Below, piece after piece: positions 1 through 8,378 of a stretch of 64,000 nucleotides of DNA. Both the position numbers and the translations under genes were made by a program. Position 1 is the first letter of the stretch. Each line of letters starts with the position of its first letter. The stretch spans positions 1 to 64,000 of the forward strand of contig FSSI02000024.1 in NCBI GenBank assembly GCA_900149785.2, read 5' to 3'. Source of the DNA: Sodalinema lacuna_A. Its GTDB lineage: Bacteria > Cyanobacteriota > Cyanobacteriia > Cyanobacteriales > Geitlerinemataceae. Under the pieces are notes generated by a model. That model worked only from the letters and a program-made list of their open reading frames with translations, was not told the DNA's origin and made no database searches.

Positions 1-1
1 G

Positions 2-1201
2 ATTCCCCTGCATGGATTTGCCGCCATTCAAGGAGGCTATTTTTTAAGGGATTTGATTAGTTTCTATGGCGTCATCAGCTTAAGTCTATTAACCATTTAT
101 TTACTCGGAGCGTTGTATGCGATTAAAGGTGGCCAACAAACCCTAGTCTTCGGAGTCGCACTGGGCGGGCTATTTTGCAGTTCCTACCTGTCTACTTTGC
201 AAACATTATTCCCACCCGGAAAGTTTGCTAAGCCCACATCTGAAGCAATTTGGTGGGGATTATCACTAGGCATGAAGCCGATCTACTGTCAAGCTTTTGT
301 CATTGTTTCGCTTCTGGTCTTAAACAGTTATCTCTTCAAGGTAATCGAGCGATCCTATCAAAAACCCTACGCCACCCTACTCACGAAAAAGCAAAGCTAC
401 CAGTTAGGACTGATCGCTAACCTCTATGTCCTCGGCTTTTGGTTGAGTAGCCTTAGTCCAAACCAATCCTTCGTTAACGATAGCCAGGCCTTCAGTCTCT
501 TAATGGCTCATGGCCTCTTCCTGCTACCGGTTTTTCTCACTCTAGCCTTAAGCCTATCCCCCAACCGTCAAAGTTTACAAGACTGGGCACGCTATCGTCA
601 GACTCTAACCTCGGAACCTGGCCAGCCCCGCTATTCACTACGAGGGGACTTAATCTGGGGAGAGAAAAGTCCCTCTGTGGTGGCTCTAGGTATTCATATT
701 CTGATGTCAATCATGACTTTAGCGGTGGCGATCGTCTTCTGGAATACCCAAGATGGAATCTGGGGCCAAGATGGAATCTGGGATAGCAACTGCAAATGGC
801 TGGGTGTTCTGGGACTGTTTCTCTTAGGTGGCTGGCTTTGGATTTATGGCATTGCCATTCAATGGCTCTTCCTCAGCAAACTCAGTAAGCAGCGATGGGT
901 GCTTCCTCTCGTGTTAGGGGCAATCATTGGCTTACCTTTTCTAGTCTTAATCGTTTTGGGTCATGATGGGGGCAGTTTTAGTTTTCTCCGTTTGTTTGTC
1001 TTTGGGACCAGTCCATTTCTGATGCTCTACGGCGATCTGCTCCCCATCGCCGTCAGTATCTTGTTGGGACAAACCCTCATCATTGTGATGAGTTTGAGAC
1101 TGTTTACCAGACAACTCAAACGAGCGGGCCAGTCTGAGTTAAAACAACTCATCGACCGTCCCGCGATCGCCGCCAACCGTTCAACATCAGCAAGTCGCTA
1201 A
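2..1201 (+). CDS. Multi-pass membrane protein, 5' end outside window
   Basis: The reading frame is open from base 2, so the true start lies upstream. A TTG at 53 is only an internal candidate. The visible ~400 residues contain about nine hydrophobic segments separated by short polar loops, with a longer polar loop around residues 180-215 (counted from the TTG). The basic, serine-rich C-terminus ends in SASR. I do not recognise a family, and no catalytic motif stands out. An integral inner or thylakoid membrane protein is the safest description. Its TAA stop overlaps the stop of the convergent downstream gene by four bases. The organisation upstream cannot be seen. Confidence 0.7.
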   Translation: MPLHGFAAIQGGYFLRDLISFYGVISLSLLTIYLLGALYAIKGGQQTLVFGVALGGLFCSSYLSTLQTLFPPGKFAKPTSEAIWWGLSLGMKPIYCQAFVIVSLLVLNSYLFKVIERSYQKPYATLLTKKQSYQLGLIANLYVLGFWLSSLSPNQSFVNDSQAFSLLMAHGLFLLPVFLTLALSLSPNRQSLQDWARYRQTLTSEPGQPRYSLRGDLIWGEKSPSVVALGIHILMSIMTLAVAIVFWNTQDGIWGQDGIWDSNCKWLGVLGLFLLGGWLWIYGIAIQWLFLSKLSKQRWVLPLVLGAIIGLPFLVLIVLGHDGGSFSFLRLFVFGTSPFLMLYGDLLPIAVSILLGQTLIIVMSLRLFTRQLKRAGQSELKQLIDRPAIAANRSTSASR

Positions 1202-1698
1202 AACTGAATCCCCACCCCACCCTGAATCGAGACCCCAGTGCGGTTAGTTTCTTCATAGGCATCGAAGGCAATAATGGCATTGCCAAATACCACCACGTTA
1301 CTGTTGGCAAACGTGCGATCGATCCCCGGTTGTAAGACAAAACTGGTGGTGTTTCCCACTGGGGTATCTTCACTTCCCGTAAACGCCACGCCGGCCCCGA
1401 TATAAGCATCAGTTTCCCAGTCAATGGGGATATCATAGGAAACTGTCGGCACAATGGCGATACCACTTCCGGCTAATACCTGAGTTCGTAGGGAAATGGG
1501 GACTTCTAACAGTCGATAGCGAACCGCGACCACTCCGGAAACATCGTTTCCTTCCTGTAATCCCAGACTTCCACCCACCCCAACATAACTTCCATAGGCC
1601 GCTTGAGCGATCGCGGCCTCACTCGATACCCCCAAACCCAACAGAGATAAACTTAAACCCGCCAATCCCAACACAGACCGTTGTTTGAGTCCTTTCAT
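1198..1698 (-). CDS. Small secreted outer-membrane-barrel-like protein
   Basis: About 166 residues. It has a clear signal peptide: a basic start (MKGLKQR), a hydrophobic core and an AIAQA-type cleavage site near residue 32. The rest is alternating glycine, valine and aromatic residues, and it ends GGVGIQF with a terminal Phe. That pattern suits a small outer-membrane beta-barrel, but no specific family is recognised. I chose the ATG at 1698 rather than the upstream start at 1725 because the signal peptide begins there and a GAGGA motif lies just upstream. The stop codon overlaps that of the convergent membrane gene. Confidence 0.65.
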   Translation of the reverse strand: MKGLKQRSVLGLAGLSLSLLGLGVSSEAAIAQAAYGSYVGVGGSLGLQEGNDVSGVVAVRYRLLEVPISLRTQVLAGSGIAIVPTVSYDIPIDWETDAYIGAGVAFTGSEDTPVGNTTSFVLQPGIDRTFANSNVVVFGNAIIAFDAYEETNRTGVSIQGGVGIQF

Positions 1699-1814
1699 TA
1701 CGCTTTTATCCTCACACCAAAACAAACACCCCCGAATTCTAGCAAATCGGGGGTTGACAAAACGGTTATGATTTTTCTTAATCTTTGTTTTTTGGAACTC
1801 AGTTCCAACTTAAA

Positions 1815-1886
1815 AGCCCGTGACGAGACTTGAACTCGTGACCTCACCCTTACCAAGGGTGTGCTCTACCGCTGAGCTACACGGGC
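1815..1886 (-). tRNA. tRNA-Thr (anticodon GGU)
   Basis: The minus strand folds as a complete 72-nt cloverleaf. The 7-bp acceptor stem is GCCCGTG/CACGGGC, the D arm contains AGCTCAGCGGT, the anticodon loop reads TTGGTAA, and the T arm contains GTTCAAGTC. CCA is not encoded. It lies 8 bp from a tRNA-Tyr on the same strand, so the two are probably co-transcribed. Confidence 0.95.
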
Positions 1887-1894
1887 AAATAGAA

Positions 1895-1976
1895 TGGGCC
1901 GAGCTGGATTCGAACCAGCGTAGGCATAGCCAGTGGATTTACAGTCCACCCCCATTAACCACTCGGGCACCGACCC
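1895..1976 (-). tRNA. tRNA-Tyr (anticodon GUA)
   Basis: An 82-nt class II tRNA with a long variable arm. The acceptor is GGGTCGG paired with TCGGCCC (one G-T pair at each of two positions), the anticodon loop contains CTGTAAA, and the T arm reads GGTTCGAATCC. The discriminator is A and CCA is not encoded. It is upstream of tRNA-Thr in the direction of transcription. Confidence 0.95.
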
Positions 1977-2134
1977 ATGACTATTTTGTTTAATGTGTCG
2001 CGTTTGCGCTCACAGATTTATATCTTAGCACAAGCATCAGGAAATGCAACCCCCCTTTGTCAAAAAATCCGAAAAAACTTAAAAAAAGCTCTAACCGTGT
2101 TGAAATCCCCGCTCCGGGAGAGCTTCGGAGAGGG

Positions 2135-3007
2135 CTAGGGCATAAAGGGCGGGTCATCGGACGGTGGTGGCGGGTTGGGTCGCCGGGTTTTAGCTTGAGG
2201 AGGCGCGCTCGGCTTGGGCTGGCGGCGTTTTTTCACCTTAGCCGGTTTGGGCTTCTTACCAATCCCCCGTCCGATAAAGGCAATGTTGAGATAACACGTC
2301 GAGAGGATGATCCCCGTTAAGCCAAAGCGGGCGATGGACTTCCAAACCCCAAAACGGGACTGTTCTTTAGCACGACTGCTGCGATTTTGCACCCGTTCAA
2401 CGAGACTGGCACGAAGTGATTGAATTTGTCGGTCAATGGCCTGGGGATTCTCGACAAACTCTTGAAATTGAGCCAGTTGCTCTTCTGTTAACGTTTCCTC
2501 ACCAAGAAAGTCATTGAGAAGAACCTCGGGATCTGCATCGGCTTCGAGAATCCCGACATAAACCTGTTGTTGCTGTTGTAGTTGCAATTCGAGTTGTTCT
2601 AGGCTTGCGTCCGCCTCGCGATCAATGTTGGCGATCGCCTGTTGACTCGCAAGCACCGCCGCCAAAGCATGAGTGGGAATCAGAAGCACAAAGATGACCC
2701 CCAACAGTAGAGATAGACGAACCATCCGGGTTTTGGTGGTTTCAATCCAACGGTCAGTTTCGCTGGCGGTTCCAAGAACCACCTCGCACGCGATCGCCGC
2801 CAGCAATGCCGCCAGACCAAGTAACGGAATAATCCCTTGTTGAATCATTTGTGACGTCAAATTGAGCCACCAATTGGGACTGTTAAAGTTCGGCGGAATC
2901 ATCAGTAAGATAAAGTTAAGAAGCGTCACCAGAATGAGAACCGTTCCAGCGAGTTTTAGCCCCCTTGAAGCTAGAGCTAGACTTGTTTTAGAGTCTTTGG
3001 ATATCAT
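2135..3007 (-). CDS. HpsJ-like membrane protein
   Basis: About 290 residues. The N-terminal half has several membrane segments (LVTLLNFILLMIPP, IIPLLGLAALLAAIA and LLLGVIFVLLIPTHAL). These are followed by a Gln-rich coiled coil (LEQLELQLQQQQQ), another transmembrane segment near residue 240, and a basic, proline-rich tail. This order (phenyl/proline-rich TM pair, helical Gln-rich stretch, TM, basic tail) matches what I remember of the cyanobacterial HpsJ family, named from hormogonium polysaccharide secretion genes. No other hps gene is nearby, so a role in polysaccharide secretion is an inference. The ATG at 3007 is preferred over the upstream TTG at 3028 because GAGA lies just ahead of it. 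Confidence 0.55.
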   Translation of the reverse strand: MISKDSKTSLALASRGLKLAGTVLILVTLLNFILLMIPPNFNSPNWWLNLTSQMIQQGIIPLLGLAALLAAIACEVVLGTASETDRWIETTKTRMVRLSLLLGVIFVLLIPTHALAAVLASQQAIANIDREADASLEQLELQLQQQQQVYVGILEADADPEVLLNDFLGEETLTEEQLAQFQEFVENPQAIDRQIQSLRASLVERVQNRSSRAKEQSRFGVWKSIARFGLTGIILSTCYLNIAFIGRGIGKKPKPAKVKKRRQPKPSAPPQAKTRRPNPPPPSDDPPFMP

Positions 3008-3159
3008 AATTTCTCGTCTGTCCGTCAAGTTTTACTGAATTAGAAGCATAAGCCGTCATTTAGAACCGGTAATTCAGCGATCGCACCCCAAGATCAGAGC
3101 CACTTTACAAAAACTCTATACAATTGGGGGTGATCTTCATCATATCTTTACAAGAAATC

Positions 3160-3184
3160 CCTTGGACCCCAGGGGTGACCAAGG
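3160..3184. promoter_or_regulatory. Hairpin in the region upstream of the secreted-protein gene
   Basis: CCTTGG pairs with CCAAGG, and an inner CCCC pairs with GGGG, giving a compact 25-bp inverted repeat about 130 bp before the gene at 3317. There is no T tract after it, so it is not an obvious terminator. It could be part of a leader or a protein-binding site. Confidence 0.3.
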
Positions 3185-3316
3185 TTAAGATGGACATAGC
3201 CCCAATCTTAGTATTGATTTTACCTGTTCTGACGGGTTCACCCAACCCCGGAGTCATTGGCTAAAGATACACAGATTTTCACGGGCTAACCTCAAGATAA
3301 CTTCGGTAAAAGACCC

Positions 3317-3892
3317 ATGAGCGTGAGTACAAAAATCATGAAAAGAAAACTAGCGATTATTGCTTCAGGTATCGTGGTCGGGGTTGGGGCGATCGCCGTG
3401 GCCCCCATTCAGGCCCTGCCCATCTTCGGGACTGAGAGCGACCATGAACTCTCCGATATCACCGATGGAACAGTCGGCACAAGTGATGAGCAAAAAAACA
3501 CTCTCACAATGCTCAGCTTTAACCTAGGACTGTCCTTTGACGGCAGTGACCTTCTCAACAACCCTGACGAGATGACACGACTCTATGACGGCGACTCCGT
3601 CGACCCCAATAGCCCGCCCGAACCGGGGATGATGACCTACAGCAAAGATGGCTGTTCCGTTGATGCCGGCTGTGCCTTGAAAGCCATTGGCTTGGTCAAT
3701 ACCCTCAAATGTGCCGCATCTGGGGAAGATCTAGAAGCTTGGGCCACCTGTTTACAAGACACCGATTACGATGCCTATATGGCGGCGACGGCCTGCACTT
3801 GGGGATCTTGCCCAGGCTTTGCCCTCGCTGAAGACGGGATTTATGCTTGTAGCGAACCCAGCGGACTCAACGTTCTGGCGGCTCTAAACTAG
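3317..3892 (+). CDS. Secreted cysteine-rich protein of unknown function
   Basis: 191 residues. A lysine-rich start (MKRK at residues 8-11) and a hydrophobic stretch ending VAPIQA indicate a signal peptide cleaved near residue 33. The mature part is acidic. Its C-terminal half holds seven cysteines, in the local contexts DGCSVDAGC, LKC, ATC, TAC, GSC and YAC, suggesting disulfides in the periplasm or outside the cell. I recognise no family. The start could also be the internal ATG at residue 8. A rho-independent terminator follows at 4031-4060, so the gene looks monocistronic. Confidence 0.6.
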   Translation: MSVSTKIMKRKLAIIASGIVVGVGAIAVAPIQALPIFGTESDHELSDITDGTVGTSDEQKNTLTMLSFNLGLSFDGSDLLNNPDEMTRLYDGDSVDPNSPPEPGMMTYSKDGCSVDAGCALKAIGLVNTLKCAASGEDLEAWATCLQDTDYDAYMAATACTWGSCPGFALAEDGIYACSEPSGLNVLAALN

Positions 3893-4030
3893 GGTATTCA
3901 GGCGAATACTGTCATAGCCGTCTTCCGAGGCTCAAGGACGATCGCCCCAAAGCCAGGCCGTCCCCTGCGATCGAGACCCTGTCCACGGCTATCCTAATCT
4001 GACTTCCCTAATTGGTGAATCGGCCAAGTT

Positions 4031-4060
4031 CCTCTTCTCCCCGAGAAGAGGTATTTTTTT
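4031..4060 (+). terminator. Rho-independent terminator
   Basis: A perfect 9-bp stem (CCTCTTCTC/GAGAAGAGG) with a CCC loop is followed by a T-rich tail (TATTTTTTT). It closes the transcript of the secreted protein at 3317 and separates it from the tocopherol genes. Confidence 0.8.
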
Positions 4061-4117
4061 GGGAGTTTGCGGTAGGTTGGAGAGTGATAGAGATAGCAAA
4101 CCGACTCCCCAGACCCG

Positions 4118-4987
4118 ATGACCAACCCCTTTAGACAGCCGATTCAGGACTTTTACGACGCATCCACCGAACTCTGGGAAGAGGTCTGGGGCGACCATTT
4201 ACATCATGGCTACTACGGCGATCGCAACCCCCGAACCCTCGACCGACGACAGGCCCAAGTTGACCTCATCGATCGCCTCGTGGACTGGCTAGAAGACTCA
4301 GGAAACGCCCTTCCCCTCAGTGACCAAAGTCAAATTCTCGATGTCGGCTGCGGAGTCGGCGGAAGTAGTCTGCATCTGTGGCAGAAATTCCACTGTCGGG
4401 CCACGGGAATCACCCTCAGTCCCGTCCAGGCCCGCCGGGCCACCGAGCGATCGCAACAAGCCGGGGCCAACGGGTCTTTAGGCTTCTTAGTGGCCGACGC
4501 CTTGGCGGTTCCCTTCGCCGACGCCAGTTTTGATTGGATTTGGTCCCTCGAAAGCGGCGAACATATGCCCGACAAAACCCGCTTTTTAGCCGAATGTTAT
4601 CGCCTCCTCAAACCCGGTGGAACCCTGATGTTAGCCACCTGGTGTCATCGTCCCCTCGACTCGGGTCGGTTATCGGCGGCGGAAGTCGATCACCTGTCGC
4701 AACTCTATCAGATCTATCATTTACCCTATGTTATTTCTCTACCGGACTATGAGGCGATCGCCGACGGGATAGGATTTGAACATCTGCAAACAGAGGATTG
4801 GTCCGCCGCTGTGGCCCCATTTTGGGATGTCGTCTTGGAGTCGGCCTTAGATCCCAAAGTGATGTTAGGGGTTCTCTTGTCCGGTTGGGAAACCATCCAG
4901 GGGGCCTTTGCCATTAACCTAATGCGAGAGGGCTATAAGACCGGCTTAATTCGCTATGGGGTTCTCTCAGGACGGAAGCCCGAGTAA
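4118..4987 (+). CDS. Gamma-tocopherol methyltransferase
   Basis: 289 residues. It is a SAM-dependent methyltransferase adding the last ring methyl group in tocopherol synthesis (gamma- to alpha-tocopherol). The N-terminus reads IQDFYDAS..LWEEVWGDHLHHGYYG, a pattern typical of the tocopherol/MPBQ methyltransferase group. SAM motif I is ILDVGCGVGGSS near residue 73, followed by GITLSPVQARRATER, the SLESGEHMPDK segment, and LKPGGTLMLATWCHR. The length fits the family. The gene 79 bp downstream encodes homogentisate phytyltransferase, which supports tocopherol specificity over a menaquinone or plastoquinone substrate. The related 2-methyl-6-phytylbenzoquinol methyltransferase is the main alternative. 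Confidence 0.85.
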   Translation: MTNPFRQPIQDFYDASTELWEEVWGDHLHHGYYGDRNPRTLDRRQAQVDLIDRLVDWLEDSGNALPLSDQSQILDVGCGVGGSSLHLWQKFHCRATGITLSPVQARRATERSQQAGANGSLGFLVADALAVPFADASFDWIWSLESGEHMPDKTRFLAECYRLLKPGGTLMLATWCHRPLDSGRLSAAEVDHLSQLYQIYHLPYVISLPDYEAIADGIGFEHLQTEDWSAAVAPFWDVVLESALDPKVMLGVLLSGWETIQGAFAINLMREGYKTGLIRYGVLSGRKPE

Positions 4988-5065
4988 CGACACCGCCCCA
5001 ACCCTGACAGGACAGGCGTTTTCGGTTGTATCACCCGATTCGATCAATCTAAACCTAGAGGAGTT

Positions 5066-5992
5066 ATGGAGTCGCGATCGCAGCCCATCACCGCATCACT
5101 CAGCCAACACTTATCCGCCCTCTGGCGGTTCAGTCGCCCCCATACCATTATCGGCACCACCCTCAGCGTCTGGGCCTTATTTGCCATCGCCCAGGGGGGA
5201 GATTGGCCCACCGCCACCGACTGGCGATCGCTACTGGGGGCTTGGTTGGCCTGTTTAGGCGGAAACCTCTATATTGTCGGCTTAAATCAACTCGAAGATA
5301 TCGAGATTGATCGCATCAACAAACCCCAACTCCCCCTAGCCTCCGGGGAGTTTAGCCCTCGTCAGGGCCAATGGATTGTGGCCCTCTCCGGTTTGGCGGC
5401 GATCGCCTTAGCGGCCCTGCAAGGCCCCTGGCTACTCGCAACCGTCGCCGTCAGTCTCCTGATTGGAACCGCCTATTCCCTGCCCCCTATCCGCCTCAAA
5501 CGCTTTCCCTTTTGGGCGTCATTTTGCATTTTTACCGTCCGAGGGGTCATCGTTAATTTAGGGCTGTTCCTGCACTTCCAAGGGGGCTTTCCTGTCATTC
5601 CTGAAGTCTGGGCCTTAACCCTATTTGTCCTGGTTTTCACCTTTGCCATTGCCATCTTCAAAGATATCCCCGATCTCGAAGGGGATAAACGCTATCAAAT
5701 TAGCACGCTTACCCTTCGCCTCGGGGCCGCCGCCGTGGCCCGCTTAGCCCTCATCACGATTTCTATCTGTGATCTATTTATGATTGTGGCGGGATTTACC
5801 ATCCTCGAAGCGATGAATGGAACCGTTTTGGCTATCATTCATTTACTACTTTTAACCCTACTCTGGGTTCGTCGTCGCAGTCTGGATTTGAGCGATCGCA
5901 CCTCTATTGCGGCTTTCTATCAATTCATCTGGAAACTCTTTTTCCTCGAATATCTAATTTTCCCCATCACTTATATTGCCGTCAATCGTTAA
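5066..5992 (+). CDS. Homogentisate phytyltransferase (UbiA family)
   Basis: 308 residues with about eight transmembrane helices. It condenses homogentisate with phytyl diphosphate, the committed step of tocopherol synthesis, in the membrane. The first Asp-rich prenyl-diphosphate motif is NQLEDIEIDRINKP near residues 74-87, followed by LPLASGE. The second is KDIPDLEGDKRY near residues 198-209. Its start has a strong GAGGAG ahead of ATG. It lies directly after the tocopherol methyltransferase gene on the same strand, a likely two-gene operon. MenA at 13468 is a separate family member with different motifs. Confidence 0.88.
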   Translation: MESRSQPITASLSQHLSALWRFSRPHTIIGTTLSVWALFAIAQGGDWPTATDWRSLLGAWLACLGGNLYIVGLNQLEDIEIDRINKPQLPLASGEFSPRQGQWIVALSGLAAIALAALQGPWLLATVAVSLLIGTAYSLPPIRLKRFPFWASFCIFTVRGVIVNLGLFLHFQGGFPVIPEVWALTLFVLVFTFAIAIFKDIPDLEGDKRYQISTLTLRLGAAAVARLALITISICDLFMIVAGFTILEAMNGTVLAIIHLLLLTLLWVRRRSLDLSDRTSIAAFYQFIWKLFFLEYLIFPITYIAVNR

Positions 5993-6036
5993 TTCATCTC
6001 AATTTATAAACCGCCAAATTAGTCATCAATTTAGAG

Positions 6037-7638
6037 TTAAAACGATTTAAGTTCAACCCGAACTAGAACAGCGGTAACATTATCCCGTCCATTTTCTTGA
6101 TTCGCCAAATCAATCAATTCCTGGGGTGCAAAATTGAGATTGGTGGATACCGCCAAATAGGGTTTAAGATGGGTTTTCCAATGGAGTTCCACCAAACTGC
6201 GATCGGTCAGACCATCGGACGCTAAAAGAAAGAGAGTATTTTCCAAAATCGGCAAAAAGCGGACATCCGGGCGAACCGACTCACGGGGGCCAAGGGCCTG
6301 AGTCAGTTGATAGGCTTGAGGTGTTTGATAGGCGACCGTAGGATCGACCCCTTGGGCGATCGATTGTTGTCCCAACTCATGATCGCGAGTTAACAACTCC
6401 AACCCGCCAGACACCGTCAAGCGATAGAGACGCGAATCTCCCACATGGGCGATCGCAGCCCGATTATTATCCACCAGTAACATCACCAGCGTCGTTCCCA
6501 TGCGGCGATTTCCCCGGCGGCCTTGATCTTGATTGAGATCATAAATCGCCGTATTCGCCGCCGCGATGGCCTCATTAATCCGCCATTGTTCCGGGAAATC
6601 CTCATCCCAATAGGGGAGAATGCGATCGGCTACCGTTTCGACGGCGATCGCACTCGCCACATCGCCTCCCTCATGACCCCCCATTCCATCACAGAGAACA
6701 TACAGGCCTCGGGCCGATTCCGTCCGCGAAGTGGGCGTTTCCCGTTGATGTTGCCGTAACCACAACAAAAACGTATCCTCATTGTGACGGCGTTGGCGGC
6801 CAATATCCGTTTGGCCCGCATGAGTGAGTTGAACCGTAGGGATAATCGGGGCCGTAATCGTGAAATCTTCCTCCTGAAAATTCCAGCCGGTGGGATCGTC
6901 ATCCTCCTCCTCATCCGTCTGCGAGTCAGGTTGTAGAGAATCTAAAATTTGGTCCAGATGCGATCGCAACCGTTGCGGCGAGGAAATCTGTCCCTGCTGT
7001 AGCCGTTGAATCAATTCCGCAATATCTGGGTGAGGAGACATCTGAGAAAAGCGAAATAACTGACTCCAAGTGTCCCCCAACTGGGTCAACGACACCGACT
7101 GATCCGACGTTTCCAAATAGAGTCGTTGCAAACACAACAGATCCTCACCGTCAAGACGTAAATTATCCAAGCGAACCAAACTCGGACGGCCCGCCAACTC
7201 CGTCAGCAACATCCACAAATCCGTCATCTGATACATCCAATGGAGATGTTGAAGGGCCACCTCCTGACGTTTCGACGACTCGTTCATCGTCCAGGCTTCA
7301 ATCAACGGCGACAACGATGAACGGTCTTCCAACAAAACAATCGCATAGTCCTCATCCTCCCACGCATCATGGAGACGAGGGAGGGCTGAGTTTGTCGCAC
7401 AATAGGGGTGAATATAGGGTTCGGCGACATCGGGAAGCGATCGCATCAACGCTGTCTCCGTAGCCCGATAATAGGGAGACTCCGTCGGCGTTTGGTCTAA
7501 CACCTGAACCTCAATATCCCCCCAATCATTCAAGACCGGATGTTTAAGAGGACGATAGCGACGCTGGGGGTCAAGATAGCCCGGAAGCGTCATCCCGCCA
7601 CGGTCGGCTTTAGGGATGAGGATAGCAAACCAAATCAT
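6037..7638 (-). CDS. PP2C-type Ser/Thr phosphatase with N-terminal regulatory domain
   Basis: 533 residues. The last ~265 residues form a complete PPM/PP2C domain: TDIGRQRRHNED, the metal-binding CDGMGGHEGGD, GTTLV, AHVGDSRLY, LLASDGLTDR and GRDNVTAVLV. The first ~260 residues have no clear catalytic motif. They show the helical order of a degenerate kinase-like fold (AIVLLEDRSSL as a hinge-like strand, then LVRLDNLRLDGEDLLCL), but this is inference. Related cyanobacterial phosphatases that I remember carry zinc ribbons ahead of this region, and none are present here. It lies 6 bp downstream of the pseudouridine synthase gene, so the two are probably co-transcribed. Confidence 0.85.
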   Translation of the reverse strand: MIWFAILIPKADRGGMTLPGYLDPQRRYRPLKHPVLNDWGDIEVQVLDQTPTESPYYRATETALMRSLPDVAEPYIHPYCATNSALPRLHDAWEDEDYAIVLLEDRSSLSPLIEAWTMNESSKRQEVALQHLHWMYQMTDLWMLLTELAGRPSLVRLDNLRLDGEDLLCLQRLYLETSDQSVSLTQLGDTWSQLFRFSQMSPHPDIAELIQRLQQGQISSPQRLRSHLDQILDSLQPDSQTDEEEDDDPTGWNFQEEDFTITAPIIPTVQLTHAGQTDIGRQRRHNEDTFLLWLRQHQRETPTSRTESARGLYVLCDGMGGHEGGDVASAIAVETVADRILPYWDEDFPEQWRINEAIAAANTAIYDLNQDQGRRGNRRMGTTLVMLLVDNNRAAIAHVGDSRLYRLTVSGGLELLTRDHELGQQSIAQGVDPTVAYQTPQAYQLTQALGPRESVRPDVRFLPILENTLFLLASDGLTDRSLVELHWKTHLKPYLAVSTNLNFAPQELIDLANQENGRDNVTAVLVRVELKSF

Positions 7639-7644
7639 GAGGAT

Positions 7645-8265
7645 TCAGGGTGTTGATCGCGACGAAGACGACTGTTCCCTACTATCTTCCCTCACTTGTT
7701 GAATTTCCAGGGGAGTTAACTCCCGCCATTGTCCCGGTTCTAACCCCTCAAGCGTTAACCTGAGACTGCGAACCCGAACCAATCGCAGCGTGGGAAAGCC
7801 CACAGCGGCGGTCATACGGCGAACTTGGCGGTTGCGTCCCTCCGTTAAGGTCATCTCCAGCCAGTCCGTGGGAACAGTTTTACGATAACGAATTGGCGGA
7901 TTGCGTGGAGGAAGTGGGGGCGGAGACTCCAGACGACGAACCTGGGCCGGACGAGTCTGATAACCGCGAATGTTGACCCCTCGCCGCAGGGCCGCTAAGG
8001 CCGCCTCATCAGGAGTGCGTTCTACTTGAACCCAGTAGGTACGCGGTTTAGCAAATTTTGGGTCCGTCAGACGATGTTTCAGCGGCCCATCATTCGTCAA
8101 CAACAGCAGTCCTTCACTATCACGATCCAAACGACCCACAGAATAGACCCCAGGAACTGGGATATAGTCCTTTAACGTCCTGCGAGGTGTCTGGCTGTCG
8201 TCGGTAAACTGACACAGCACGTCGTAGGGCTTGTAAAAGAGAATATAGCGATATTGAGGTTTCAC
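7645..8265 (-). CDS. rRNA large-subunit pseudouridine synthase (RsuA/RluE family)
   Basis: About 206 residues. It isomerises a specific uridine in rRNA to pseudouridine. The family core begins ILFYKPYDVLCQF and includes the catalytic-Asp motif GRLDRDSEGLLLLTNDG, the LTEGRNRQVRRM segment and LRLVRVRSLRL. There is no N-terminal S4 domain, which fits RluE (23S U2457) better than RsuA or RluB. The longest frame would start with a GTG at 8280 inside the tRNA-Cys gene. I therefore place the start at the GTG at 8265 (MKPQYRYILFYKP), only 6 bases after the tRNA ends. No Shine-Dalgarno is visible for either. Confidence 0.85.
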   Translation of the reverse strand: MKPQYRYILFYKPYDVLCQFTDDSQTPRRTLKDYIPVPGVYSVGRLDRDSEGLLLLTNDGPLKHRLTDPKFAKPRTYWVQVERTPDEAALAALRRGVNIRGYQTRPAQVRRLESPPPLPPRNPPIRYRKTVPTDWLEMTLTEGRNRQVRRMTAAVGFPTLRLVRVRSLRLTLEGLEPGQWRELTPLEIQQVREDSREQSSSSRSTP

Positions 8266-8271
8266 GTTAAA

Positions 8272-8343
8272 AGGGGACACCCGGATTCGAACCGGGGAAT
8301 GGAAGATTTGCAGTCTTCTGCCTTACCGCTTGGCCATGTCCCC
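8272..8343 (-). tRNA. tRNA-Cys (anticodon GCA)
   Basis: A 72-nt cloverleaf on the minus strand. The acceptor is GGGGACA/TGTCCCC with discriminator U, as expected for tRNA-Cys. The D arm holds GGCCAAGCGGTAAGGC, the anticodon loop is CTGCAAA, and the T arm contains GGTTCGAATCC. The 3' end almost abuts the start of the pseudouridine synthase gene. Confidence 0.95.
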
Positions 8344-8378
8344 ATGTCTCTAGCTTTGCCATCCTAACATATCCTCGG

